From contig VXRG01000167.1 of NCBI GenBank assembly GCA_009838625.1, positions 1 to 60,159 of the forward strand: a stretch of 60,159 bases of DNA, given 5' to 3'. The position numbers were made by a program, and so were the translations under genes. Below the pieces are notes generated by a model. The model had not been told where the DNA came from. It did not search any database and saw only the letters and a list, made by a program, of their open reading frames with translations. The stretch's first letter is position 1, and every line of letters starts with the position of its first letter. Below, in pieces: positions 8,450 to 16,448 of this stretch. The stretch is from Caldilineaceae bacterium SB0664_bin_27 (GTDB taxonomy: Bacteria; Chloroflexota; Anaerolineae; Caldilineales; Caldilineaceae).

Positions 8450-8478
8450 ATTATACATTTGAATGGCCCTGTTCGTAA
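8450..8478 (-). promoter_or_regulatory. Sigma-70-like promoter for the ricin-B-like lipoprotein
   Basis: On the minus strand TATAAT (8455-8450) is a perfect -10 hexamer and TTACGA (8478-8473) lies exactly 17 bases upstream as a weak -35. The predicted transcript would begin about 65 bases before the ATG at 8378. Confidence 0.5.
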
Positions 8479-8770
8479 TTCAACTCGCCGGCGAGGATAC
8501 ATTGAAGATTTATTGAGGGGACTACATACCAAAGTACGAATTGAGCACTGATATGTGTGCGTGTCGGCAGTGATAAATCCTACTCTCTTGTCGTCTTGAT
8601 AGACGGGAGTCCGAAGAGTGAGTGGGCGACATTCTCTGGTGTGTCAACAATCTTGAGTGGCCTTTCAGGGCGTCCACGTTTTCGGTTGGATTGCGGTTTG
8701 GTAAATTTCACAGTCTTATCTGAACGTTTCTTATTTGGGTTAGAGTTTCTTTGTCCCCCTGCCCTAATAT

Positions 8771-8799
8771 GGAGAGGACGGGCAACTCACGCCCTCTCC
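8771..8799 (-). terminator. GC stem-loop downstream of the secreted-protein gene
   Basis: GGAGAGG (8771-8777) pairs with CCTCTCC (8793-8799), with extra partial pairing inside. It lies 25 bases beyond the stop of the minus-strand gene at 8824. There is no T-run after it, so this is a weak terminator or an RNA 3'-end stabiliser at best. Confidence 0.3.
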
Positions 8800-8823
8800 A
8801 GTTGTTCTCACCTGTTAAGACAA

Positions 8824-9477
8824 CTACCCACCGGTATACCATTTCAAATAGCTATCGCAACCACCATTTCTAATCATGCTCTGAATGACAGAGTTTGAAG
8901 CGATGCGTGCAATAAAGTCGAGCCTCCAGGCACCGTCTGGCACTCCTATGTTTCGTAGCCATCTATCCAAATGCGCAGGCCTGTACCCATCTTTCGGCTT
9001 TGCATATTTCTGAATAAGATTGTAAGTCTTGGCAAGGTCTAGGTTGCATACCTCGGAGGTCTTTACAAAATAGTCCTGATAGACATCAACGATCCTGATT
9101 TGCTCATCTTCGCTCTTGTCAAAAAAGTTGCTCCATACTCTGGCGTGATCGTCCACTGCCAACTTATGGGCAAAATTGCGCGCCTCGTCTGGAAAAGGTG
9201 TCGGGGTCGGCGTTACGGTCGGAGTCGCGGTAGGCCAAGGCATCGCTGTCTCCAAAGCGGCAACTCGTGTTTCAAGTGCTCGCACTTCATTTTTGTCCGC
9301 CGCTGCTTCCGCAATCTCGTTGACAATTTCCCGCGATTCAAGCACAATTTCCATGAGATTTTCCAAATACTCTTGCAAAGTGATTTCTTGCTCTTGTGCT
9401 TGCAACTGTGCAGTGCCTAGCACAGCAAAAAGCACAAGAAGAACCCCAATAGCGATAGATAAATGTTTGGGAAACAT
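8824..9477 (-). CDS. Secreted protein of unknown function with coiled coil and TP-rich spacer
   Basis: A 217-residue protein I do not recognise. It has a signal peptide (residues 1-27, cleavage probably after QLQA), an acidic heptad-rich segment (about 30-78, LQEYLENLMEIVLESREIV) likely to form a coiled coil, a Pro/Thr spacer (80-95, TPTVTPTPTP) of the kind seen between domains of Chloroflexota exoproteins, and a C-terminal globular part with two cysteines and several Trp. AGGGG lies about 12 bases before the ATG. The 5' leader contains the structured element at 9512-9615. An extracellular or wall-associated role is inferred from the layout only. Confidence 0.65.
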   Translation of the reverse strand: MFPKHLSIAIGVLLVLFAVLGTAQLQAQEQEITLQEYLENLMEIVLESREIVNEIAEAAADKNEVRALETRVAALETAMPWPTATPTVTPTPTPFPDEARNFAHKLAVDDHARVWSNFFDKSEDEQIRIVDVYQDYFVKTSEVCNLDLAKTYNLIQKYAKPKDGYRPAHLDRWLRNIGVPDGAWRLDFIARIASNSVIQSMIRNGGCDSYLKWYTGG

Positions 9478-9511
9478 GAGAAGGTGCCCCTTTGGTGACT
9501 AAAGATGATCG

Positions 9512-9615
9512 GTTGCCACCACAGCTAACATTGACCTTGTAACCAAAAAGAGGGCGCCATGCCCCCAACCAACTTTTGTCACGATTACAAGAATCTTGTT
9601 CACTGTGGTGGCGAC
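9512..9615. repeat. Nested inverted-repeat element (structured leader or MITE-like)
   Basis: The outer arms pair over 13 positions (9512-9524 with 9603-9615: ten consecutive Watson-Crick pairs, one G-T wobble, then two more pairs). After symmetric 11-base internal loops a second stem forms (CTTGTAA 9536-9542 with TTACAAG 9585-9591), then AAAAG (9545-9549) with CTTTT (9573-9577), and a small GGGC/GCCC hairpin at the tip. It sits 35 bases upstream of the start of the gene at 9477, within its likely 5' leader. No target-site duplication could be defined. Confidence 0.5.
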
Positions 9616-9758
9616 ACCTTACCATTCTTATAGACCCGTCCGCAATCTCATGTAACACTGCTTGATTTTCGGGATAAATGTGCTGGACTAGCCAATGGCT
9701 AGAAATCAATCTCGTCCTCCACAGAACTGAATTCCTTAGCAGGTGGATTGAGGTAAAT

Positions 9759-9790
9759 CCATCAGGGCACCCTCAAGGCGCGCCCCTACA
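9759..9790. repeat. REP-like intergenic element, copy 1
   Basis: This sequence shares a core with the element at 41332-41375: CCATCAGGGCACCCTCAA here versus CCACCAGGGCACCCACAA there, followed in both by a GC block ending CGCCCCTACA. The core folds as GGGC...GCCC. It lies only 24 bases before the sulfatase start codon. Confidence 0.55.
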
Positions 9791-9813
9791 GCGGGACTGC
9801 GGACTGAAAATGC

Positions 9814-11181
9814 ATGGCAACCACATTTAGACAGCCGAACATTCTCCTGTTCGTCACTGACGATCACGGGCAGTGGGCGTGCGGCCCTTACGGCAATCAG
9901 GAAGTGGTGACACCAAACCTGGATCGTTTGGCGGCATCCGGTGTTGTAATGGAGAACGCGTTTACGCCGACGCCTGTCTGTTCGCCGGCGCGCGCATCGC
10001 TGATGACGGGACTGACGCCTTCGCAGCACGGCGTCCACGACTACATTGCGATGGCTTTTGACCGGAAGCCGTGGCTGGCGGGAGAGCGGACCCTGCCGCA
10101 GCTGCTGCAGGAGGCAGGTTACAGGACGGGCCTTGCCGGCAAGTGGCATGCCGGCAATGAGGACTTGCCTGCGAACGGTTTCAGTTCCTGGTTCAGTGTG
10201 GGAAGCGCCTACCCACTTCTCCACGAAGGGACTCGTGATTTCTGCAACCAGGGCCGGATGGAGACTTTCAGCGGCACTACCGACGACATCATCGCAAGTG
10301 AGGCTGTCAGATTCGTAACGGCGAATGATGAGCGCCCGTTCTTCCTGCTCGTCGGACTGACCGCGACTCATGGCCCTTGGAGCGGACATCCGGAGAGGTT
10401 GACCGAACTGTATCGCGACGCGGCACTTGGCGACATTCCTGTGGCCGAGCTCTATCCGTTTGGCGACCAGGCGCTGGAGTCATTGAGCGTGGACCGCGGC
10501 CGCGAACGCGAAGCGCAGGTCCAGTATTATGCCGCGGTCAGCCATGTAGACGAGATAGTCGGGCAATTGTTGCAGGCTGTAGAGGAAACAGGCAAGCTGA
10601 ACAACACGCTGGTGGTATACACGTCAGATCACGGGCTGAACTGCGGGCATCACGGCATATGGGGCAAGGGAAACGGGACGCGGCCGCTGAACATGGTGGA
10701 GGAGTCGATCCGGGTGCCCTTGATTCTGAGTTGGCCTGGCGTTTTGCCGGCAGGAGTGCGGCGCGAGGAACTGGTGGATCACCTGGATCTGTTCCAGACG
10801 CTGACGGAAGCGGGGGAAGCGCAGTTACCCCCCGGCGCCGACTACGCGGGCAGTAGCATGCGGCCACTTCTTCTCGAGCCGGAAGAGGGCGGGTCCTGGC
10901 GAGACACTCAGTTTGGCGAGTATGGGACTGTGCGCATGGCGCGGACGCGCCGATTCAAACTCGTACACAGGCATCCAAGCGGACCCCACGAACTCTTCGA
11001 CGTGGAGACCGACCCACGCGAGTGCCACAACCTTTTCGACAGCACCTCGCACCAGGCCGTTTCATCTGAGCTACTGCGTTCAATGGAATGGCACTTCAGA
11101 CGCTACTCAAGGCCGGACAAGAACGGTACCGTGGGCGCGGCGTTACCCCAGCACAACATGACCGAAGCCTGGCGGGTCTAG
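9814..11181 (+). CDS. Arylsulfatase-type sulfatase (formylglycine-dependent, Cys type)
   Basis: A 455-residue alkaline-phosphatase-superfamily sulfatase. TDDHGQ (15-20) supplies the paired metal Asp residues, CSPAR (56-60) is the C-x-P-x-R motif whose Cys56 is oxidised to formylglycine, GKWHAG is the conserved active-site loop, and TSDHG carries the distal metal Asp. The C-terminal part has the usual DP(R)E-x-x-N-L segment (TDPRECHNLFD). No signal peptide is visible, so it probably acts in the cytoplasm on an imported sulfate ester. No maturase gene lies in the window. The stop overlaps the convergent MFS gene by 4 bases. The start has no clear ribosome binding site. Confidence 0.9.
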   Translation: MATTFRQPNILLFVTDDHGQWACGPYGNQEVVTPNLDRLAASGVVMENAFTPTPVCSPARASLMTGLTPSQHGVHDYIAMAFDRKPWLAGERTLPQLLQEAGYRTGLAGKWHAGNEDLPANGFSSWFSVGSAYPLLHEGTRDFCNQGRMETFSGTTDDIIASEAVRFVTANDERPFFLLVGLTATHGPWSGHPERLTELYRDAALGDIPVAELYPFGDQALESLSVDRGREREAQVQYYAAVSHVDEIVGQLLQAVEETGKLNNTLVVYTSDHGLNCGHHGIWGKGNGTRPLNMVEESIRVPLILSWPGVLPAGVRREELVDHLDLFQTLTEAGEAQLPPGADYAGSSMRPLLLEPEEGGSWRDTQFGEYGTVRMARTRRFKLVHRHPSGPHELFDVETDPRECHNLFDSTSHQAVSSELLRSMEWHFRRYSRPDKNGTVGAALPQHNMTEAWRV

Positions 11182-12605
11182 GCCGGTTTTTCAGGTCTGG
11201 ACTTCAGCGACCAGAGCAGGGTTGCCCCGATCACAACAGCTACGATGAAGAACTGCAGTCGAAAAGCCTGACTGATGGCCAGAGGGGAGGCGTCGGTCAC
11301 GTCGACCGGCATGCCGGCGGAGCGCGCAACGTTGCTGGCAAAGACGGCGCCCAGAAGAGCGATTCCGGTCGTCTGACCTATCATTCGCGTCAACCCGATC
11401 AGGCCTGAAGCGACGCCGAGACGGGTTGCGGGCGCCGCGGCCATGATGACAGTGCTGTTTGGGCTCATGAAGAGGCCGATACCGATGCCCATGGGCAAGA
11501 TGCGCAGGAGGAAGCCAAGCTGGCTGTTGTCCAGGTTGGACGTGCTGGCGACGAGGAAGCCGACCAGGAGGGTTGCGAGTCCTATCAGGGTTACGCGATG
11601 GGCTCCGAGGCGGTCGGCGAGATAACCGGCGGCGGGGGCTATGAGCGCGATTTCTATGGATACGATCGCCATCACGAAGCCGACCTGCAGGATGGTGAGA
11701 CCAAGCGCGAGTTGCATGAAGAAGGGGAGCAGGAAGGTGACGCCGGAGGTTGCTATGCCGGCAAGCGCGGCAATTGCAATGTGGAGTGTAAATGGGCGAC
11801 TGCGGAAGAGTTCGAAGTCGAGCACAGGGTGGGCGACGCGGCGTTCGGCGTAGAGAAAGGCTACGAAACTGATGGCACTGGCAGCAATGAGCAGAAGGAC
11901 ATAGACGTGGGCGAAGCCGAGGAGCTGCCCATAGGAGAGGCCCAACGAGAGCGAGCACATGGTTGCGCCGATAAGGGTCGCGCCGAGGATGTCGAAGCGC
12001 CGGGATGTGCCAGAGGGCGACAAGGCAGGGAGATACCTGGCCGCCAATAGCGCGGCCAATACTGCACATGGAACAAGAATGAAGAAGGCGATCCGCCAGC
12101 CGTAGGCACCGATCAGATAGCCGCCGAGAATGGGTCCTACGAAGTGCCCGAAGGAGTTGGAGCCGGCAGCGATGCCCAGCACACGCCCCTTTTCGGAATC
12201 GGGAAAGATTTCGGCGACGATGGCCATTGAGAGGACGGTGACGACGGCGGCGCCGGCGGACTGAAGAACGCGGAATCCGATAAGGAAGTAGACGCTTGGG
12301 GAAAGGGCGCAGAGAAGAGAGGCCAGTCCAAAGAAGAGATTCCCGGCGATGAAGATACGTCTCTTGCCGAACATGTCGGCGAGGCGGCCAACACTCAGCA
12401 TGACCACGGCCAAGGTGATCTGGAAGCTGAGCAGCACCCATTGAATCGTTGTGAAGTTGGCGCCCAGTTCCTGGGACAGGGTTGGCAGCGCGGCCTGAAT
12501 TGTGCTCTGGTTAAGGGCCTGGACCAGAATCCCGGCGATTAATGCAAGCAGGGCCACCCACTTCCGGGTACGGGCGGCTTCTACATTCGGGACAGTTCTG
12601 TTCAT
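11178..12605 (-). CDS. MFS transporter, EmrB/QacA-type (DHA2-like)
   Basis: A 475-residue membrane protein with about 14 hydrophobic helices, the count typical of drug:H+ antiporter-2. It starts with a short positively charged tail, then helix 1 (LLALIAGILVQALNQSTIQAALP), the GRLADMFGKRR loop (motif A) and the GPILGGYL motif typical of exporters. It is the last gene of the long minus-strand block, 97 bases beyond the M20 peptidase stop region, and converges on the sulfatase with a 4-base overlap. It may export a metabolite or toxic compound; the substrate is unknown. Confidence 0.88.
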   Translation of the reverse strand: MNRTVPNVEAARTRKWVALLALIAGILVQALNQSTIQAALPTLSQELGANFTTIQWVLLSFQITLAVVMLSVGRLADMFGKRRIFIAGNLFFGLASLLCALSPSVYFLIGFRVLQSAGAAVVTVLSMAIVAEIFPDSEKGRVLGIAAGSNSFGHFVGPILGGYLIGAYGWRIAFFILVPCAVLAALLAARYLPALSPSGTSRRFDILGATLIGATMCSLSLGLSYGQLLGFAHVYVLLLIAASAISFVAFLYAERRVAHPVLDFELFRSRPFTLHIAIAALAGIATSGVTFLLPFFMQLALGLTILQVGFVMAIVSIEIALIAPAAGYLADRLGAHRVTLIGLATLLVGFLVASTSNLDNSQLGFLLRILPMGIGIGLFMSPNSTVIMAAAPATRLGVASGLIGLTRMIGQTTGIALLGAVFASNVARSAGMPVDVTDASPLAISQAFRLQFFIVAVVIGATLLWSLKSRPEKPA

Positions 12606-12702
12606 GTAGGGCCCAGACCCGGCAAGAAGAAGGCATGCCGGTGTTACCTGCTATCAGACAAGGCGGAAGGGTCCGTCAAAGTCAGGACACGACGGGCAGG
12701 AA

Positions 12703-14055
12703 CTACAGGTTGCCGATTGCCTGGATCAGGTGACCAGTATAGAGAATCGACCGCATATAGTCTTCAACAAAGATATTTTCATTGGGCGCGTGAAGATTGG
12801 AGTTGGGGTTCCCGACGCCGCCGCCTGAGATGCCGGGAATGCCGAAGGTCCCGCACAGCTGATACATGGGTCCGCCGCCGGCAGAGGACGGGTACACAAC
12901 CGGCTCGGCGCCGAAGATGTCGCGGGCCACGGAGATGCTTGCCTGGACCCAGGGATGATCAACCTGTGACCGGTAGGGCCAGAGCTGCGCCAGGAGCTCG
13001 ACGTTGACGTCGGTGAATCCACGGCGGTCGAGGTGCTCTCTGACGAGGCGCAGCACGAGTTCGGGGTTCAGATCAGGAACCAGCCGGAAGTCTACCTTGG
13101 CCGAGGCCTGGTTGGGAAGAACGGTTTTGAGACCGGGGCCGGTGTAGCCGGTCAGGAAGCCGCAGATCGTGCAGGTGGGGTCGAACAGGAGTTGCTTGAC
13201 AACGTCCGGGCCGGTTGCGCCCTTGAGGAACGAACTGATGCCGAAGTCCTGCTTGTTTTGCTCCTCATCGAAGGGGATTCCTTTGATGTATTCCAATTCC
13301 TCTGCAGTGGGTTTGACAACGTGATCCATGAGGCCGTCGACGGTGATGTTTTCGTTCTCGTCTTTCAGGCTGGCAAGCGCCCAGATGAGTCGCCATGCCG
13401 GATTGCCGACGATGGGGGCGTTCATGGAGTGGAGATCACTGCTTGCGCCGCTGACGGAAAGGCCGAGGTAGGCGATTCCCTTCATGCCGAGGGAGATTAC
13501 CGGTCTGCCGACGCCATCCCTGCGTCCCCCTTCCCACAAGCAGGCGTCAGCGCCTTCCAAGAGATCACGATTTTCCTCGACGAAGCGGCCCAGGTTGGGG
13601 CTGCCGATCTCTTCCTCTCCTTCAACAATCCACTTTATTCGGAAGGGAAGCTCGCCGATCTCCTGCTGATAGGCCTCGATGGCCTGGACGCGCGCCATCC
13701 AGGGGCCCTTGTTGTCGGAAACGCCGCGGGCCCAGACGCGGCCGTCCCGAATGTCTGCGTCGAAGGGGCCGGAATCCCAGAGGTCCAGAGGTTCCGGCGG
13801 CTGGACGTCGTAGTGGTTGTAGATCATGAGCGTTTTGTCGCCGGACCCCATTTCGCCGTAGACGACGGGCGCCCCACCCTCCACAGAGATAATTCTGGAC
13901 TCGAAGCCAACGTTGCGTAGCCGGTCGCTGACCCATTCGGCGGTCTCATCTATGCCAATATCCTGCGCGATAATGCTTGGTTTGCGGCAGAACTCCTGAA
14001 GTTCAGCGAGAAAGCGCTCCTGATTGGCTTGGACGTTGGCTTCGAAGCGTTCCAT
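12703..14055 (-). CDS. M20 family metallopeptidase (dipeptidase-like)
   Basis: A 450-residue di-zinc peptidase of the M20/CPDA group, cytoplasmic. The first metal motif is NHYDVQP (His81, Asp83), the bridging Asp is Asp114 in GVSDNKGP, the catalytic and metal Glu residues are in EGEEEIGS (147-149), and the last His lies in SNLHAPNE near the C terminus; the lid domain lies between. The length suits dipeptidases rather than the shorter ArgE/DapE enzymes. GGAGGAG lies 6-7 bases before the ATG. It follows the racemase-like gene and a long stem-loop on the same strand, and may cleave dipeptides or N-acyl amino acids imported by the Dpp-type system upstream. Confidence 0.9.
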   Translation of the reverse strand: MERFEANVQANQERFLAELQEFCRKPSIIAQDIGIDETAEWVSDRLRNVGFESRIISVEGGAPVVYGEMGSGDKTLMIYNHYDVQPPEPLDLWDSGPFDADIRDGRVWARGVSDNKGPWMARVQAIEAYQQEIGELPFRIKWIVEGEEEIGSPNLGRFVEENRDLLEGADACLWEGGRRDGVGRPVISLGMKGIAYLGLSVSGASSDLHSMNAPIVGNPAWRLIWALASLKDENENITVDGLMDHVVKPTAEELEYIKGIPFDEEQNKQDFGISSFLKGATGPDVVKQLLFDPTCTICGFLTGYTGPGLKTVLPNQASAKVDFRLVPDLNPELVLRLVREHLDRRGFTDVNVELLAQLWPYRSQVDHPWVQASISVARDIFGAEPVVYPSSAGGGPMYQLCGTFGIPGISGGGVGNPNSNLHAPNENIFVEDYMRSILYTGHLIQAIGNL

Positions 14056-14138
14056 GTGGTTCTCCTCCAGTGCGATGCAGGGGTTAGTCGGAGCAGAGCG
14101 GTTCGCCAGCCCCGACAGGTGCTGATTTGGAAGTTCTC

Positions 14139-14175
14139 CGCGTCCGGAAGAAGCGTTTCTGATCTTCCGGACGCG
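14139..14175 (-). terminator. Perfect 13-bp stem-loop between racemase-like and M20 genes
   Basis: The arms at 14139-14151 and 14163-14175 are perfectly complementary (CGCGTCCGGAAGA on the left) with an 11-base loop. It begins 38 bases after the stop of the gene ending at 14213. Read on the minus strand it is followed by GGAGAACTTCC and not a U-run, so a processing or stabilising hairpin is as likely as a rho-independent terminator. Confidence 0.5.
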
Positions 14176-14212
14176 TTACTTACTCATTCGCCGACGGATT
14201 GTCTATCGACGG

Positions 14213-15007
14213 TCAGTTCAACGAGGGGACGGCCTCGGCCGAAACAGGGAAACGGGCGTGCCTGGTAAACGAGAGTTGAAGCTGATACTCATTGTAGTAC
14301 TTGCGTGTGGCCGCGACCATTTCGATGTACTTGAGCGCGGTGATCATTGGGTCGAGCACAGTAACGGGTACGGCGCGGGCGACGGGCTCAAGCAGTCCCG
14401 ACCAGAGCGTGCAGGCAAAGAAGACGGCAGAGGCGCCATCCTCTTCCAGTGCGAGTCTGGCCTGTTCGACGCCATCTTCACGCGCGGCTCGGTCCATTTC
14501 GGCCACAACGATGCGACGCAGCTCCGATTCATCCTGCTCGAAGAGGCGCATTGCCATGTCGGGATCGGGATGGGCGAAGTGTGCCTCGCGCACTGAGGCA
14601 AGCCAAGGGGCCATGTTGTACCTGTGGACCAGGTGGTTCCAGGAGCTGCCGTTCTTTCTCCCGGCGATAATTGTTACCTGGCCCAATGCGGGAGCGGTGT
14701 GCGCCAGCGCTTCGAAAGGACCGGAGACGGGGATATTGACGAGTCTCTTGGCATCTTCAACGCCCGGGTCGGCGCAACAGCCAATCGAAATGCCATCGAA
14801 CCCTTCTTTTTCACCTTCGGTGACGGCGTGAAGGAGCTGGTTGGTGAAGTAGGCCGCCGGAGGCAGGTAGGGGGTCTTCGGCACATCCCTCAGGCTACGC
14901 ACTACGAGCTCGGTGTCCGGGCAGGCGGCGGGCTGCAGGATGTTGTAGGTGTACTCGTCGTACATGTCCGTACCCAGCGGATTGATGTACAGGATTCGGG
15001 TAGTCAT
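14213..15007 (-). CDS. Asp/Glu/hydantoin racemase family protein
   Basis: A 264-residue protein of the cofactor-independent racemase family, which uses a pair of cysteines as acid and base. The first lies in GCCADPG (Cys77/Cys78) and the second in FFACTLW (Cys199), at the usual spacing. The N-terminal RILYINPLGTD and the DGISIGC strand match hydantoin racemases and related decarboxylases (maleate isomerase group). AAGGAG is 6 bases before the ATG. It lies between an MFS carrier and an M20 peptidase in the minus-strand block, consistent with D-amino acid or hydantoin metabolism, though the substrate cannot be fixed. Confidence 0.85.
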   Translation of the reverse strand: MTTRILYINPLGTDMYDEYTYNILQPAACPDTELVVRSLRDVPKTPYLPPAAYFTNQLLHAVTEGEKEGFDGISIGCCADPGVEDAKRLVNIPVSGPFEALAHTAPALGQVTIIAGRKNGSSWNHLVHRYNMAPWLASVREAHFAHPDPDMAMRLFEQDESELRRIVVAEMDRAAREDGVEQARLALEEDGASAVFFACTLWSGLLEPVARAVPVTVLDPMITALKYIEMVAATRKYYNEYQLQLSFTRHARFPVSAEAVPSLN

Positions 15008-15038
15008 TAGACTGCTCCTTGCTGAAAATGGGTCTGCA

Positions 15039-15060
15039 TATGCGGCGGGACTGCCGCGTA
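15039..15060 (-). other. Leader hairpin upstream of the racemase-like gene
   Basis: TATGCGGC (15039-15046) and GCCGCGTA (15053-15060) form an 8-bp stem (one wobble) around a 6-base loop, about 30 bases before the start codon at 15007. It may influence translation or mark an RNA processing site. Confidence 0.3.
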
Positions 15061-15101
15061 TACCACTTAGCCCCTAGTTTAGTTCATGTTGCAATATGCA
15101 T

Positions 15102-16364
15102 TCAAGTCGTCGGGGTTTGAAAGATTCCACGCAGTCTGTTTCCATATCGTTGTCTGAACTCCGGGAGCAAGAACGAGCCCAAGCCGGTCAGGGCGGCCAG
15201 AACGGCCAGGGCATACATGCTGGCGTTCAGTCCGAAGATATCGCCCAACATGCCGATTGGTGTCACGAACAGCGCGCCGATTCCCCATACCATGCCCATC
15301 ATCACTCCAGAGGCCATTGCCATGCGATCCGGGGCGAGTTCCTGGGCCAACACTGTGGCTACCGGCTGGCTTGCAAACAAGGACATACCGGCCACGATTA
15401 GCATCAGAAGGCTCAGGACGCCGTCTGTTCTGACAAAGGCGAAGATGGTCACGGCGGAGATCAGGAGCGAGAGTGCGATGACCCAGGAACCGGAGTAGCG
15501 GTCGGACAGATGACCGCCCAGCAGTCCGCCCAGGGCGCCGAACAGGGAGAGCGCGGAAAGGCCCAGCCCACCGATGAGAAGGGTGACGGCTCGACTGTCA
15601 ACGAGAAAGATGGGTAGAAAGGTCCTGAAGCCACCCCAGATTGCGGCACGGAAGGTCATCAGGACAGCAAGCAAAAGCAACGGACCGACGAAGGTCTGGG
15701 CTGCGGAAGCCAGCGCACTGCCGTTCTCGTCCTTGGATGCGGAGGCGGGTGACTCCTTTGGAACATCCACGCCGATGAAGTAGTAGATGGCAGCGGCGGC
15801 TATCAACCCGAACGGAATCATCAGGTAGGTGGATTCCAGGCCGAACAATGTGACGATACCGACACTGAGCAGGGGGCCGACGGCAATGCCGATGTTGCCT
15901 GCGAAGGCGAAGATGGACATGGCGGTGCCGTGCCGTCCGCCGGATGTAGCGCGTACCATCATCGCCGCATGGGGATGGAAGATTGCGTTGCTGAATCTTC
16001 CAAATACTACGCAGACCATGAGCAGTGTATAGGTCGGCGCGAGGCCGATAAAGCTCATGCCGATCGCGGCGCCTATCAGTCCCAGGATCATGAACCAGGC
16101 GCGGGGGAAGCGGTCGACCAGCCAGCCGATGAAGGGCTGTACGGGCATGAGCATGAAGCTGGTAAGGGAGGTGAAGAATCCCACATCGGTGAGGGACAGC
16201 GACATTCTGTCGATCAGCAGGGGCCAGAGGGGAATCAGCGTGGCATAGTACATGTCCCCGATCAGGTGGCCGAAGGAGAGCACGCCGAGCTTGAATTTAT
16301 CAAGTTTGACCGCCGGTGCGGTTGACGCTGGCGGCAGGGCACCTACATTGACGTCGGAACTCAA
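15102..16364 (-). CDS. MFS transporter (12-helix)
   Basis: A 420-residue major facilitator protein with about 12 hydrophobic helices in two halves and the motif-A-like loop GWLVDRFPRAW after helix 2 and GGHLSDRYSG in the second half. It resembles fosmidomycin-resistance/oxalate-formate-type carriers in general layout, but the substrate is not evident. Translation appears to start at a TTG (16362-16364) with only a weak purine stretch ahead; no ATG exists before the first helix. It lies between the aspartoacylase-like gene and the racemase-like gene on the same strand. Confidence 0.87.
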   Translation of the reverse strand: MSSDVNVGALPPASTAPAVKLDKFKLGVLSFGHLIGDMYYATLIPLWPLLIDRMSLSLTDVGFFTSLTSFMLMPVQPFIGWLVDRFPRAWFMILGLIGAAIGMSFIGLAPTYTLLMVCVVFGRFSNAIFHPHAAMMVRATSGGRHGTAMSIFAFAGNIGIAVGPLLSVGIVTLFGLESTYLMIPFGLIAAAAIYYFIGVDVPKESPASASKDENGSALASAAQTFVGPLLLLAVLMTFRAAIWGGFRTFLPIFLVDSRAVTLLIGGLGLSALSLFGALGGLLGGHLSDRYSGSWVIALSLLISAVTIFAFVRTDGVLSLLMLIVAGMSLFASQPVATVLAQELAPDRMAMASGVMMGMVWGIGALFVTPIGMLGDIFGLNASMYALAVLAALTGLGSFLLPEFRQRYGNRLRGIFQTPTT

Positions 16365-16448
16365 TTTTCGCTATTCCATTCGACTCTGGTCGGCCCTAAG
16401 GAAGGAACAAACCGGACCGACTTACTGTACAGCACTACCCGTGGAACG

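Larger units (their letters stand above)
8379..8823. other. Intergenic region without a supportable gene
   Basis: This 445-base interval separates two minus-strand genes. It holds a promoter-like pair for the lipoprotein gene (8450-8478) and a GC stem near 8771-8799. A plus-strand ORF crossing it (8557-8898) has no ribosome binding site, no recognisable domain and runs antisense into the next gene, so I do not call it. The base composition is more AT-rich than in neighbouring genes. Confidence 0.6.
9478..9813. other. Structured intergenic region between divergent genes
   Basis: This 336-base interval lies between a minus-strand secreted-protein gene and the plus-strand sulfatase. It contains a nested inverted-repeat structure (9512-9615), a short symmetric palindrome CTAGCCA-A-TGGCTAG at 9688-9702 that could be an operator, and a REP-like element (9759-9790). 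ORFs crossing it show no coding signs. Confidence 0.6.

Noticed and set aside
8557..8898. 113-codon plus-strand frame in the intergenic region
   Set aside because: It has no ribosome binding site, no domain, and its end overlaps the secreted protein gene antisense.
11191..12441. 416-codon minus-strand open frame in the MFS gene
   Set aside because: It is an out-of-frame reading of the MFS transporter with Arg/Pro/His-rich composition and no domain.
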